The notes under the pieces: model-generated
Database searches by the model: none
What the model was told of the DNA's origin: nothing
What the model saw: only the letters and a program-made list of their open reading frames with translations
Translations under genes and position numbers: made by a program
Part shown: one piece after another, positions 50,915-60,203 of the stretch
Layout of the letters: each line of letters opens with the position of its first letter
Numbering within the stretch: position 1 is the first letter of the stretch
From: Chryseosolibacter sp964438975
Lineage (GTDB): Bacteria; Bacteroidota; Bacteroidia; Cytophagales; Cyclobacteriaceae
Reading direction: 5' to 3'
Assembly: GCA_964438975.1 (NCBI GenBank)
Contig: CAYTMU010000012.1
Coordinates: 1-64,000, forward strand
DNA length: 64,000 bases

Positions 50915-50982
50915 GAAGTGTCGGACACGACATCCGATCGGGGTAGTCCAATGGACTACCCTTTTTCATTTACTTTTGCGCA

Positions 50983-53472
50983 ATGACCTACCCGGTACTT
51001 TCCGTCCTGCGCGATCTCAAAGATAATCTGGCTACCAATCCCGTTGTGTTGCTCGAGGCACCGCCAGGTGCTGGAAAGTCGACTGTGTTACCGCTTCAAT
51101 TGCTCGACGAGCCATGGCTTGCTAATAAGAAGATCATTATGCTTGAACCGCGACGCCTCGCCGCCCGGAGCGTGGCAATGCGGTTGGCGGAACTGCGGAA
51201 CGAAAGCGTGGGTGGGACGGTCGGATACCGCGTGCGATTCGAGTCGTGCATTGGAGAGCGAACCCGCCTGGAGGTTCTGACGGAAGGAATCCTCACGCGG
51301 CTTATTCAAAAGGATAGTGCGTTGGAAGACGTGGGCCTGATCATCTTCGACGAATTTCACGAACGCAATCTCCAGGCTGATCTTGCCTTCACATTGAGTT
51401 TACAGGTCCAGCAGGTGCTGCGCAGTGATCTGCGCATCCTGGTCATGTCAGCGACGCTCGACGGCGACCGTTTGTCGGACATTCTGAAGGCGCCCGTCGT
51501 CCGGGCCTCAGGACGCCAGTATCCTATTACGCTGGAATATTTACCATCGTCCTCGCCGACGCCGATATGGGTGGAGGTCTCCCGTGCCATCAAGAAGGCC
51601 TTCCGCGAAACCGAAGGCGACATACTTGCTTTCTTGCCCGGCTCACGGGAAATACGGCGCGTCGCGGATCTGCTCGAACAGGAAGAGCTTCCGGCGATTG
51701 TTTATCCACTCTTCGGCGACCTTAGCTTCAAAAAACAGAAGGAAGCAATTCTCCCCGATCCGCAGAAGCGGAGGAAGGTGGTATTAGCGACTTCGATCGC
51801 TGAGACGTCGTTGACGATCGAAGGCGTCACCACCGTCGTCGATAGTGGCTATGCACGTGTCCCGAGATTTGATCCCCGCAGTGGACTGACGCGACTCGAG
51901 ACCGTGCGTGTGACGCGCGACGCGGCCGATCAACGCGCGGGCCGGGCCGGGCGACTTGGCCCGGGTACGTGTTACCGAATCTGGGGCCAGGCGGCACATG
52001 CGGGCCTTGTAGCTAATCGAAAACCGGAGATTCTCGAAGCAGACCTCGCGCCACTCATGCTCGAACTTGTGCAGTGGGGCACTCAACAGGTGAATGATTT
52101 GACGTGGATTACACCGCCGCCACAGGGTGCTGTGAATCAGGCGCTCGACTTGCTCGAGCGTCTCGGCGCGGTGATAGACAATCGGATTACTGATCGCGGT
52201 CGCGAAATGCTAGCGCTGCCCACACATCCGCGTATAGCTCATATGTTATTGGAGGCAGTGCAGGTTGGGAACAGAAATTCCGGCCTGCCAGCGCTTGCCA
52301 CTGACATTGCCGCAATACTGGAAGAACGCGATCCGATGCCGAGAGATGCGGGCGCGGATATCGCGCTGCGCATAGAGGTGTTGAGGCGATGGCGAGGTGG
52401 TGAGCGTGTGTCTGCCGAGAAGCAAGTACTCGAGCGCATAGGAAAGCTCGCATCGTCGTGGAGACAAATTTTGGGTATTGCAGTCGACAACGCAGCTATT
52501 GCAGACACCGATGTGGGTAAAGGGCTCATGGATGCCTATCCGGAGCGGATAGCCTGTCAGGTAGCAAAGTACGGCGAACGATATCGAATGCTCAACGGGC
52601 GTTCGGCCCGTCTGCCGGAAAATGATCCGCTGACTCGCTACGGTTGGTTGGCGGTGGCACATGTTGATTCGGGAGAGAAGGAAGGCCGGATATTTCTTGC
52701 AGCACCGCTTGACGAAGCTGATCTCGCGCCTGTTGCGATCGAGGAGGAGGTGGTTTCCTGGGACGAGGAGCGAGAGATGGTGACTGCTGCAACCGAGCTC
52801 CGGATTGGCTCGCTCGTACTGTCGCGTAAACTCCGGACGAAGCCCAATGATTCGGAGAGTGCGCAGGTGATATGTGATGTCATTCGGGAGAAGGGCCTGT
52901 CGTACCTGGCTTGGGGCGACGAACAGGTGTCCTGGCAGGCGAGAGTGATGAGTGCGCGAAAGTGGCGTCCTCATGACAGCTGGCCGGATGTCAGCGAAGC
53001 GGCGCTCTTGCAGGATCCCAAAGAATGGCTTGGTCCGTTTCTGGGAGGTTTGTACAAACGGAGTGAGCTTTTGAAGCTGGACCTTAATGCAGTGCTGACA
53101 AGCCTTCTTTCGTGGGACCTCGGTGGAAAGCTCAATGATATCGCTCCGGCGCGGCTCGTCGTACCCAGCGGTTCGGCTATGCGACTAATGTACTTTGCCG
53201 ACGGACGATCACCCGTGATGGAGGTACGTTTACAGGAGGTATTTGGCTTAACAGAGACACCCACTGTCAATGAAGGACGAACGCCAGTTGTTCTTCATTT
53301 GTTATCGCCGGGCTACAAACCTGTCCAGGTAACGCAGGACCTGAAAAGTTTCTGGACAACGACCTATGCTGAAGTGAGAAAAGAACTACGCGCGAGATAC
53401 CCGAAGCATTCATGGCCGGAAGATCCGTGGACTGCTGAGGCTGTGCGAGGAGTAAGGAGGAACAGGGGCTAA
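50983..53472 (+). CDS. hrpB: ATP-dependent helicase HrpB
   Basis: The 829-residue DEAH-type helicase has Walker A in APPGAGKSTVLPLQ, motif II as IFDEFHERNLQ, SAT (LVMSATLDGDRL), and motif VI DQRAGRAGRLGPG. HA2 and the HrpB-specific C-terminal domain (to GYKPVQVTQDLKSFW...RYPKHSWPEDP) follow. The length is right for HrpB rather than HrpA. RNA substrate is unknown. Ends 3 bases from the convergent glycosylase. Confidence 0.96.
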   Translation: MTYPVLSVLRDLKDNLATNPVVLLEAPPGAGKSTVLPLQLLDEPWLANKKIIMLEPRRLAARSVAMRLAELRNESVGGTVGYRVRFESCIGERTRLEVLTEGILTRLIQKDSALEDVGLIIFDEFHERNLQADLAFTLSLQVQQVLRSDLRILVMSATLDGDRLSDILKAPVVRASGRQYPITLEYLPSSSPTPIWVEVSRAIKKAFRETEGDILAFLPGSREIRRVADLLEQEELPAIVYPLFGDLSFKKQKEAILPDPQKRRKVVLATSIAETSLTIEGVTTVVDSGYARVPRFDPRSGLTRLETVRVTRDAADQRAGRAGRLGPGTCYRIWGQAAHAGLVANRKPEILEADLAPLMLELVQWGTQQVNDLTWITPPPQGAVNQALDLLERLGAVIDNRITDRGREMLALPTHPRIAHMLLEAVQVGNRNSGLPALATDIAAILEERDPMPRDAGADIALRIEVLRRWRGGERVSAEKQVLERIGKLASSWRQILGIAVDNAAIADTDVGKGLMDAYPERIACQVAKYGERYRMLNGRSARLPENDPLTRYGWLAVAHVDSGEKEGRIFLAAPLDEADLAPVAIEEEVVSWDEEREMVTAATELRIGSLVLSRKLRTKPNDSESAQVICDVIREKGLSYLAWGDEQVSWQARVMSARKWRPHDSWPDVSEAALLQDPKEWLGPFLGGLYKRSELLKLDLNAVLTSLLSWDLGGKLNDIAPARLVVPSGSAMRLMYFADGRSPVMEVRLQEVFGLTETPTVNEGRTPVVLHLLSPGYKPVQVTQDLKSFWTTTYAEVRKELRARYPKHSWPEDPWTAEAVRGVRRNRG

Positions 53473-53475
53473 GCC

Positions 53476-54159
53476 TTAACCCTTATTCCGATAGCCATTT
53501 AATTTCTTTACATACTCCTGGACGTACTCCGCCACGTGTTTCCTTCTGTATTGCATGATAAACCGGGGATGTGCAAGGGGCACTACTTCGTTGAACCATC
53601 CTTCAGAAGCGTTTAGTTGCCGCACAAATTTATAGTTTGCCCCTTCTCCGAGGCAGTATACGACATCGCGATTGATACCCATCTCTAACATAACGCGCAT
53701 ACTTTGGATGATGAAGGGCGTCAGCGACGCCTTTAGAGACGGGTTGTCATAATAGTTCAGATTTTTCCCCCCGCTGACGAATCCCAAAGGGGAAACAGAG
53801 TTGATGAAGAAGCGCGAAAAGAATCTCTCGTAACCGCCAAAGGCTCCTATCATTCGATGAATGAACTCTGCTGATAGCTCGGGTTTCTTCGGCAACGTAT
53901 TGTCAATTCCGAACAATGTTTCCAGCTTTATCGGATCTGTGAATGGGATTCCCGTTACTCCTGCGCCGAAACGGCCGGGATTTATACCGAGGATCAGGTG
54001 CCTGGTGTTATTGTCGTTGTAATATTTTTGATAGAACTCAGTGCATACGCGAAAGCAATCTGCTTCGGTGTATGGGTTCATCGCGGCAACGCCAGCCGGC
54101 AGAGACTCTTCGATAGCGAGTCCTCGGTAGAATTGAAGAATTTTGTCGGCAAACGTCAC
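53476..54159 (-). CDS. SMUG2-type uracil-DNA glycosylase family protein
   Basis: With a GTG start at 54159 (M-TFADKILQFYRGL) the protein has 227 residues, the usual size. LILGINPGRFGAGVTGIPFTDP is the active-site loop of the SMUG2 family, and VPLAHPRFIMQYRRK is the C-terminal HPR minor-groove loop. It removes uracil or other deaminated bases in DNA repair. Diverges from the UPF1-like helicase. Confidence 0.9.
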   Translation of the reverse strand: MTFADKILQFYRGLAIEESLPAGVAAMNPYTEADCFRVCTEFYQKYYNDNNTRHLILGINPGRFGAGVTGIPFTDPIKLETLFGIDNTLPKKPELSAEFIHRMIGAFGGYERFFSRFFINSVSPLGFVSGGKNLNYYDNPSLKASLTPFIIQSMRVMLEMGINRDVVYCLGEGANYKFVRQLNASEGWFNEVVPLAHPRFIMQYRRKHVAEYVQEYVKKLNGYRNKG

Positions 54160-54191
54160 GATGGCACAAAGAAACACAAATCCAGTCTATC

Positions 54192-56159
54192 TTGCAGGCT
54201 GAATGCACATATCACGTTGCACGTGATCCTATTCAGAAAGACTTGGCGCCGAACGAACAACTATATCACACACTGAAGCTGATCCGGATGGAGCGGCAGG
54301 CAGACCTTGAGCAGTATCGTCAGAAAATACTGCTGCGTTCCCTTCAACAGCGGACTAAAGATGGATCCACATGGTATCCTGTAACGTTGCGCCGCGACTA
54401 TATAGGAACCGGCGAACGCCCGACCATAGTAGTTGAAAGAACCAATCAGTTCGAGCAACCCCATTCATTTCAGAGTGGAAAAGTGGTGAGCGTCTTTTCC
54501 AATGCTTCCGCAAAGCCTGGTGCCGAGCACGTGAATGGTGTCGTCAATTACGTTCGTGACAACTCGATGGTGATCACGTTGAACAGTGACGACTTTCCCG
54601 ATTGGATTAATGATGGATTGCTGGGAGTCGACGTCATGTTCGACGAGATGAGCTATCGTGAAATGGAGTTCGCGCTGAAGGAAGTGATCAAGGCTGAGAA
54701 CAGCCGCGTGGCCGAATTCAAGGACATTCTGCTGGGAAGCCGACCCGCCGGTATGCGACGTGGAGATATCGCGATTGAATCGCTCACTACCCTGAATGCG
54801 AGCCAACAACAAGCGTTCGAAAAGGTTATTTCGAGTCAGGACGTTGCGTTTATCCACGGTCCCCCGGGAACGGGCAAGACAACAACCCTGGTACAAGCGA
54901 TCCGCCACACCGTCAAAGATGAAGGACAGGTGCTGGTTTGTGCCCCTAGTAACGCTGCGGTGGACTTACTGGTAGAGAAACTCAGCGAACAGGGACTTCA
55001 GGCGTTGCGGGTAGGGCATCCGGCGCGTGTTACGGAACAATCGCTGAGCAAGACCCTTGATTACAGAATTTCCTCCCATCCGAACTACAAGGAATTGCGG
55101 CGCCTGAGAAAACAGATGGAACAAGTGAGGTCAAGTGCATTGAAGTACAAGCGCAACTTCGGTTACCGGGAAAAGGAACAGCGCCGTCTCCTCATGCAGG
55201 AAGTGAAGGTGCTGAAAGCCGATGCCGACTTGCTGGAATTCTACATTATCAACGATCTTTTGCAGACGATGGATGCAATATGCGCCACGCTTGTTGGAGC
55301 ATCACACCCGGTTTTACGCGGCAAGAAGTTTCGGACTGTGTTTATCGATGAAGCCGGACAATCGCTTGAACCCGCTTCGTGGATCCCGCTGTTGCGATCG
55401 GAGCGAGTTGTCTTCGCAGGCGATCATCAGCAGCTTCCTCCGACTATCAAATCGGTGGAGGCCGCTCGTATGGGGTTGTCGGAGACGCTGTTTGAAAAAG
55501 GTGTCAGCAAGCATCCCGGCTTCGCATCCATGCTACAGGTGCAATACAGAATGCACGAAAAAATCATGGAATTTTCCTCCCGATACTTCTATGAGAATAA
55601 ACTGATCGCGCACGAATCGGTTAGGACAGCGCTGTTAAGTCCGGAGACGCCACCTGTTGCCTTCGTCGACACCGCTGGGTGCGGCTTCGAGGAAAAACAG
55701 GATCCGGAGACCTTAAGCAGGATGAATTCGGAGGAAGCTGCGCTTTTGTTGCGGCAGGTGGAAGGGTTGATTGAAGAGGTAGGTGTGGAGAGTTGGTTAA
55801 GTGAAAGGATCACGATGGGTATTATATCGCCGTATAGTGCACAGGTTGATCAGCTCAGAAAACTTGCGGAGGCATCGTCACAACTGGCACCGATATTCTC
55901 TCTCATCGCAATTAACACGGTAGATGCGTTTCAGGGCCAGGAGCGCGATGTGATCGCGATAAGTTTTGTCAGGAGCAACAGCAAAGGCGAAGTAGGTTTC
56001 CTTGCCGACATTCGCAGGACGAATGTGGCTATGACCCGCGCTAAGAAAAAGCTTCTTATGATCGGCGACAGCGCAACACTGAGTTCACACCCATTCTATC
56101 TCGATTTGCTTGAGTTTGTTCAAGCAGAAGGATTCTATAAAAGCGCGTTTGAGTTGTGA
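54192..56159 (+). CDS. UPF1/IGHMBP2-like superfamily 1B helicase
   Basis: A 655-residue SF1 helicase. An N-terminal SMBP2-like beta-barrel (about 50-130) precedes the core: IHGPPGTGKTTTLVQAI, IDEAGQSLEPASW, FAGDHQQLPPT, QYRMHEKIMEFSS, ISPYSAQVDQLR, VDAFQGQERDVIAISFVR and TRRTNVAMTRAKKK-like motifs. It unwinds RNA or DNA 5' to 3'. No ATG precedes the domain: the TTG at 54192 or at 54243 (638 aa) is the probable start, both uncertain. Confidence 0.92.
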   Translation: MQAECTYHVARDPIQKDLAPNEQLYHTLKLIRMERQADLEQYRQKILLRSLQQRTKDGSTWYPVTLRRDYIGTGERPTIVVERTNQFEQPHSFQSGKVVSVFSNASAKPGAEHVNGVVNYVRDNSMVITLNSDDFPDWINDGLLGVDVMFDEMSYREMEFALKEVIKAENSRVAEFKDILLGSRPAGMRRGDIAIESLTTLNASQQQAFEKVISSQDVAFIHGPPGTGKTTTLVQAIRHTVKDEGQVLVCAPSNAAVDLLVEKLSEQGLQALRVGHPARVTEQSLSKTLDYRISSHPNYKELRRLRKQMEQVRSSALKYKRNFGYREKEQRRLLMQEVKVLKADADLLEFYIINDLLQTMDAICATLVGASHPVLRGKKFRTVFIDEAGQSLEPASWIPLLRSERVVFAGDHQQLPPTIKSVEAARMGLSETLFEKGVSKHPGFASMLQVQYRMHEKIMEFSSRYFYENKLIAHESVRTALLSPETPPVAFVDTAGCGFEEKQDPETLSRMNSEEAALLLRQVEGLIEEVGVESWLSERITMGIISPYSAQVDQLRKLAEASSQLAPIFSLIAINTVDAFQGQERDVIAISFVRSNSKGEVGFLADIRRTNVAMTRAKKKLLMIGDSATLSSHPFYLDLLEFVQAEGFYKSAFEL

Positions 56160-56161
56160 TC

Positions 56162-56187
56162 CCTGCCTTCGCTGAAGCTTCGGCAGG
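56162..56187. repeat. CCTGCC...GGCAGG hairpin element (REP-like)
   Basis: CCTGCC (56162-56167) and GGCAGG (56182-56187) flank a 14-base centre containing GAAGCTTC. It follows the helicase stop directly, and similar dispersed elements occur in Bacteroidota genomes as I recall. It may serve as terminator or REP-type repeat. Confidence 0.6.
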
Positions 56188-56199
56188 CGAAGCCCTAGT

Positions 56200-56258
56200 C
56201 CTTACCCCCTTACCCCCCTAGCCCTTACCCCCTTATCCCTTATCCCCTTACCCCCTCA
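56200..56258. repeat. CTTACCC/CTTATCC-type short tandem repeat
   Basis: A run of units CTTACCCC, CTTACCC, CTTACCCC, CTTATCC, CTTATCCC, CTTACCCC, CTCACTCC (7-8 bases). It fills the rest of the convergent space and reaches the stop codon of the patatin gene. Confidence 0.85.
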
Positions 56259-58529
56259 CTCCAACAACTCCTTCAATCGCTCAATCGCCTCACGGTTTTT
56301 CTCCGAACTTAGATTGTCGATGAGGCTCTGCTTTTCACGTGTGGTGAGTCGCCAACTGAGGGATGCCCGGGCGTTGAGCTTGCGGATGCTATCCATGTCG
56401 TGCAGTATGGGAACAAAGGAGCCGACTTGGTATTCTATATCGATGCGGTCGATTGGTTTTTCAAACCACGAGGTCGAGTAACCGATCAGCAGGTCGCTGG
56501 TGATATCCTGGAAGTTTTCGAAATTATTGTATACACTGCTGATCGGCTGAGTGAATTCATCAAGCAATGTTTGCCCCTTTCGTTCGGGGATCGAAGCAAG
56601 TTTCGGTGAATCGCGTATTGATAGGAAGAGAACTCCTGAAGTGTTCTTTTGTATCCAGTCTCTGTATGCGTGCATAAACCGGATTGCATCGTTGAGGCCG
56701 AAGTTGTCGGAGATGCCCGCATCCATGATGTACAGCGAGGGCACCGTCGGCAAAGTTGTATTGGGTGTGATATACGGAAATGTTGCGCACATGCGCAGCG
56801 CGGAAAGAAAGCGGAGGTTACCGGCACCGTTTTCCGCGAAGAGACGATGGAAGTCGACACCGCCATACTTAGCGGTAGCGTCCTTGGGCAGAGATGTTAG
56901 CTCCGAGTTCAGGAAAGAAACCGGCCGCGCAGCGATGTAAAGCTTACGGCCATCGTTAATGATCGTCGGGCTGAGTACCATCATTGGTATTATGGCCTGG
57001 AGTTCCAGCGTATCGTAGGCCGATATGGGTTTGTCCATCGATCCCTCAGTGATCTGATTGAGTTGTTGTTCGAAGGTATAAGCGCGGTCCTTCAGATAGG
57101 AATTGCCCGCGTACTCGAAGCGTGTGAAGCCGACGAACAAGTCATTCGCCAGCAAGCTGAAGATCAATGGATTCAGGTTGTCAGTTGATATCTTGCTCCG
57201 ATACTGGGGTGCGTATGGATTGATGTTCTCGCCGAGCTTCTGGCGAAGTTTGAGCTCGCGAAAATAGCTTGCACCGATAAGACCACCGGATGCACCGGTA
57301 ATGAGGATACTGTTCTCCATCAGTTTTCCACCGGTCAGGCTGTCGGCTACTTGCATTGCGTTGAAAGTCCATAGGGCCGCCCGCTTCCCCCCACCACTGG
57401 CGCAGAGGAAAACCATCTTGGGCTTTTCATTGAATTTACTACGCCAGGCTTCCAGCATCGGAAAGGTGCGGGCCCGGTCTTCCGCGATCGCTGTGCTGTC
57501 GTTCAGCATCGCGAGGGACTCGATTGAGTACTCAGTATCCTCGTTGTCGTAGTTCAATCCGAACGCTTTGTATTCCTTTGCGAAGTAATCCTGACCGACG
57601 AGCGAGTTGATGAAGATCAGGAGAAAAAGGGCGATTGTAGCCGACCAGTTCCCGAACCAGTAAGAGAAGGCACCGGCGATCATTACAAATATCGTCAGGA
57701 AGATGATGAAGCTCGCCGCCGCGGGTAGCTGGAACACGGGATAGTCTTTCAGGACACCAAGTACCAAGACCGTTGCAAAGATAAATAGCTCAATGACGAC
57801 CAGGTTGAAGTGGTTTTGATCGAATACCTGAAGGATCGTTGCACGGTCGTAGAAATGGGCATCCTGGACGCGCTTGAACTTCAGGTTGTAATCGAGGTAG
57901 CTGTCTACGCGTATTTGCTTTTTGCGGGCAATATCCAATTTTTTCATAGCGCTGGCACGCGTGACCTTTACACTATGCTTCAGTTTTTCGTCGATCTGGC
58001 AGACGACATATTTGAATATATCTTTGTTCGTGAATGTAAAGTAGACGAAGAATATCAGCGTCATTACCACATAGCCGGATAGTAGCCCGGCAAGGTGGGT
58101 GTAGATCGATCCCCTGGATGCATACTCATTGTTGAGTTGAAAACCGATGATCTGATATATGTACATCCCGAAGAATGCAAGCGGTATGATACTGTTGTTG
58201 ACACAGAATTTCGTGAATGGCCGCGGCAATGTGCCCACGAATGTGAAGCGATGACCGTCGTTGATATAGCAGGTGATATGAAACGACATCGTGAACCCCG
58301 CTACGCAGATGCCCATGATGAAGAAACTCATGAAGTTTACTTTGTTAAGATATTCCGGATCCAGAAAGAGATAAGGGATACCCAGGTACCTTCCGAAGGC
58401 GCCTGTGATCATGGCAAACAGGATAACCCAGCAGAGTAGCAAGACGTGATTGCGCTTGAAATTGTTCAGCAGTAGTTGGACGGGAAAAGAGTAGCCGAAA
58501 GCGCTGAGAACGGAGTAAATCCTTTGCAT
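56256..58529 (-). CDS. Membrane-anchored patatin-like phospholipase
   Basis: A 757-residue protein with an N-terminal multi-helix membrane region (about 25-330, roughly eight hydrophobic segments) and a patatin catalytic domain (about 375-700). The oxyanion loop is CASGGGKRAALW, the nucleophile Ser in ITGASGGLIGASYF, and the catalytic Asp in YIMDAGISDNFGLNDA. It probably hydrolyses membrane lipids at the inner face. The large membrane domain is unusual compared with simple patatins. Its stop lies in the CTTACCC repeat. Confidence 0.88.
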   Translation of the reverse strand: MQRIYSVLSAFGYSFPVQLLLNNFKRNHVLLLCWVILFAMITGAFGRYLGIPYLFLDPEYLNKVNFMSFFIMGICVAGFTMSFHITCYINDGHRFTFVGTLPRPFTKFCVNNSIIPLAFFGMYIYQIIGFQLNNEYASRGSIYTHLAGLLSGYVVMTLIFFVYFTFTNKDIFKYVVCQIDEKLKHSVKVTRASAMKKLDIARKKQIRVDSYLDYNLKFKRVQDAHFYDRATILQVFDQNHFNLVVIELFIFATVLVLGVLKDYPVFQLPAAASFIIFLTIFVMIAGAFSYWFGNWSATIALFLLIFINSLVGQDYFAKEYKAFGLNYDNEDTEYSIESLAMLNDSTAIAEDRARTFPMLEAWRSKFNEKPKMVFLCASGGGKRAALWTFNAMQVADSLTGGKLMENSILITGASGGLIGASYFRELKLRQKLGENINPYAPQYRSKISTDNLNPLIFSLLANDLFVGFTRFEYAGNSYLKDRAYTFEQQLNQITEGSMDKPISAYDTLELQAIIPMMVLSPTIINDGRKLYIAARPVSFLNSELTSLPKDATAKYGGVDFHRLFAENGAGNLRFLSALRMCATFPYITPNTTLPTVPSLYIMDAGISDNFGLNDAIRFMHAYRDWIQKNTSGVLFLSIRDSPKLASIPERKGQTLLDEFTQPISSVYNNFENFQDITSDLLIGYSTSWFEKPIDRIDIEYQVGSFVPILHDMDSIRKLNARASLSWRLTTREKQSLIDNLSSEKNREAIERLKELLE

Positions 58530-58592
58530 GGGGCGTTATTCTGTAAGTTACCGCTTTTTCGTGATTGTTTTGCCGTGGGCGCGGTTATTTGT

Positions 58593-60101
58593 TCACCAGG
58601 CCGGCAGGTGCGCGATACGTCGGAGCTCGTCTGCCACCTTGCGGTCGTTGGCCAGGCGTGGCACCTTGTTTTGGCCGCCGAGTTTTCCCTGGGAACGCAT
58701 ATAGTCGATGAATGCATTCGCGGGAAGTGCGGTGATCTGCAACGTTTTTAGAATGCTTCCGCGTATCAGATCATCGTAATACGCATTTAGTCCCCGTAGC
58801 TGATTGTCGAGTTCGAGCGCGAATGCTTCTGAGTCACGGGGAGGTGTGGAGAATTCGATGAGCCACTCGTGGTGAGGCAGTCCCTGTTCCGCGGTGACAC
58901 GTGGCGCGACAGTAAACTCTACAACACCCGTTTCCGGAAATGTCTGACGCGTGCGCTTCAGTGCCTGTTCGACTTCCTCACCAATGACGTGTTCCCCGAA
59001 TGCGGAGATAAAGTGCTTTATCCGTCCGGTCACGATCACGCGATGGGGATTGGTGGATACAAACCTTACGGTGTCACCAATTGAGTAGCCCCAAAGCCCG
59101 GCATTACTGTTGAGAACGACGGCGTAATTTTTCCCGGTGGTGACCTCCCCGATGTGAAGTCGCGTTGGATTTTCATCGAAATACTCCTCGGTAGGAATGA
59201 ACTCAAAAAAGATCCCCGCATTCAGAAGTAATAGCAAACCTTCTTCGTGCTGAGAGTCTTGATATGCAAGAAATCCTTCCGATGCAGGATATGTCTCAAT
59301 GGAATCGATTTGCTTGCCAATGGTGTCGAAGAGCTTCGCACGGTACGGCTCGAAGTTTACGCCGCCATAGACGAACATGGAAAAATTAGGGAATACGTCT
59401 TTGATCTTCTTTCCTGTCCGCTCCTGAATCCGGTCAAAATACATCTGCACCCACGGCGGGATGCCCGAAATGAGTGTCATATCCTCGTGGATGGTTTCGT
59501 CGATAATACGATCTAGCTTTTCCTCCCAATCGGAGATACAGTTGGTCTCGTAGCTGGGCTTTTGATTGGTCCGGAGATACGATGGTACGTGATGGTTGAC
59601 GATGCCCGACAGGCGTCCGGTTTTGATCCCGTTTTTTTCCTCAAGTTCCGGACTTCCCGAAAGGAAGATCAGGCCCCCGTCGAGAAAAGAAGCCCTGCCC
59701 GTTTCTTTGACATAACTCAACAAGGCGTTGCGCGCGCCGTTAATGTGGTTGGGAACAGAGTGTTTGGTAATGGGAATATATTTTGTTCCCGAGGTGGTTC
59801 CCGAGGTCTTGGCGAGGTAGGCAGGCTTCCCACTCCACAGCACATCGGGCTTCCCCTTGGCTACCTCGTCAAAATATGTTTTCAGTCCTTCGTAATCGCG
59901 TACCGGTACCTGCTTCCGGAAATCGTCATAAGACCGTATGTTCCGAAATTGGTGGTCCTGACCGAATCTGGTGGACTGCCCTGTTCGTATCAACGACTCA
60001 AAAATACGCTGTTGAAACCGGTGGGGGTCGAGTGTCCACTCTCTCGTCTGCTGCGCAACGTATGCGGCCAATGGCTTCGCTAATACCGACCGAATTCCCA
60101 T
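58593..60101 (-). CDS. GH3-family (auxin-responsive promoter type) acyl-adenylate/amide synthetase
   Basis: ATG at 60101 (MGIRSVLAKPLAAYV) gives 502 residues, the usual bacterial GH3 size; a TTG four codons upstream is less likely. AKTSGTTSGTKYIPITKH is the phosphate-binding loop of the ANL-like adenylate fold, and NSNAGLWGYSIGDTVRFVST follows. Plant GH3 enzymes join amino acids to jasmonate or auxin; the function in Bacteroidota is unknown. 63 bases upstream of the patatin gene in the same direction. Confidence 0.88.
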   Translation of the reverse strand: MGIRSVLAKPLAAYVAQQTREWTLDPHRFQQRIFESLIRTGQSTRFGQDHQFRNIRSYDDFRKQVPVRDYEGLKTYFDEVAKGKPDVLWSGKPAYLAKTSGTTSGTKYIPITKHSVPNHINGARNALLSYVKETGRASFLDGGLIFLSGSPELEEKNGIKTGRLSGIVNHHVPSYLRTNQKPSYETNCISDWEEKLDRIIDETIHEDMTLISGIPPWVQMYFDRIQERTGKKIKDVFPNFSMFVYGGVNFEPYRAKLFDTIGKQIDSIETYPASEGFLAYQDSQHEEGLLLLLNAGIFFEFIPTEEYFDENPTRLHIGEVTTGKNYAVVLNSNAGLWGYSIGDTVRFVSTNPHRVIVTGRIKHFISAFGEHVIGEEVEQALKRTRQTFPETGVVEFTVAPRVTAEQGLPHHEWLIEFSTPPRDSEAFALELDNQLRGLNAYYDDLIRGSILKTLQITALPANAFIDYMRSQGKLGGQNKVPRLANDRKVADELRRIAHLPAW

Positions 60102-60203
60102 AGCTTTCGTCAATTCAAGATTCTAAATTATTCAAATTTTCGATAAGGTTCGGATACTGGTATTTTGGTTATTGCCTTGAAAAATTCTTCTTAACTTGAC
60201 GGA

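Noticed and set aside
54192..56159. Helicase with SMUG2 as a defence island
   Set aside because: UPF1-like helicases and SMUG2 are common as chromosomal housekeeping genes in this phylum, and no toxin, nuclease effector or mobile element accompanies them.
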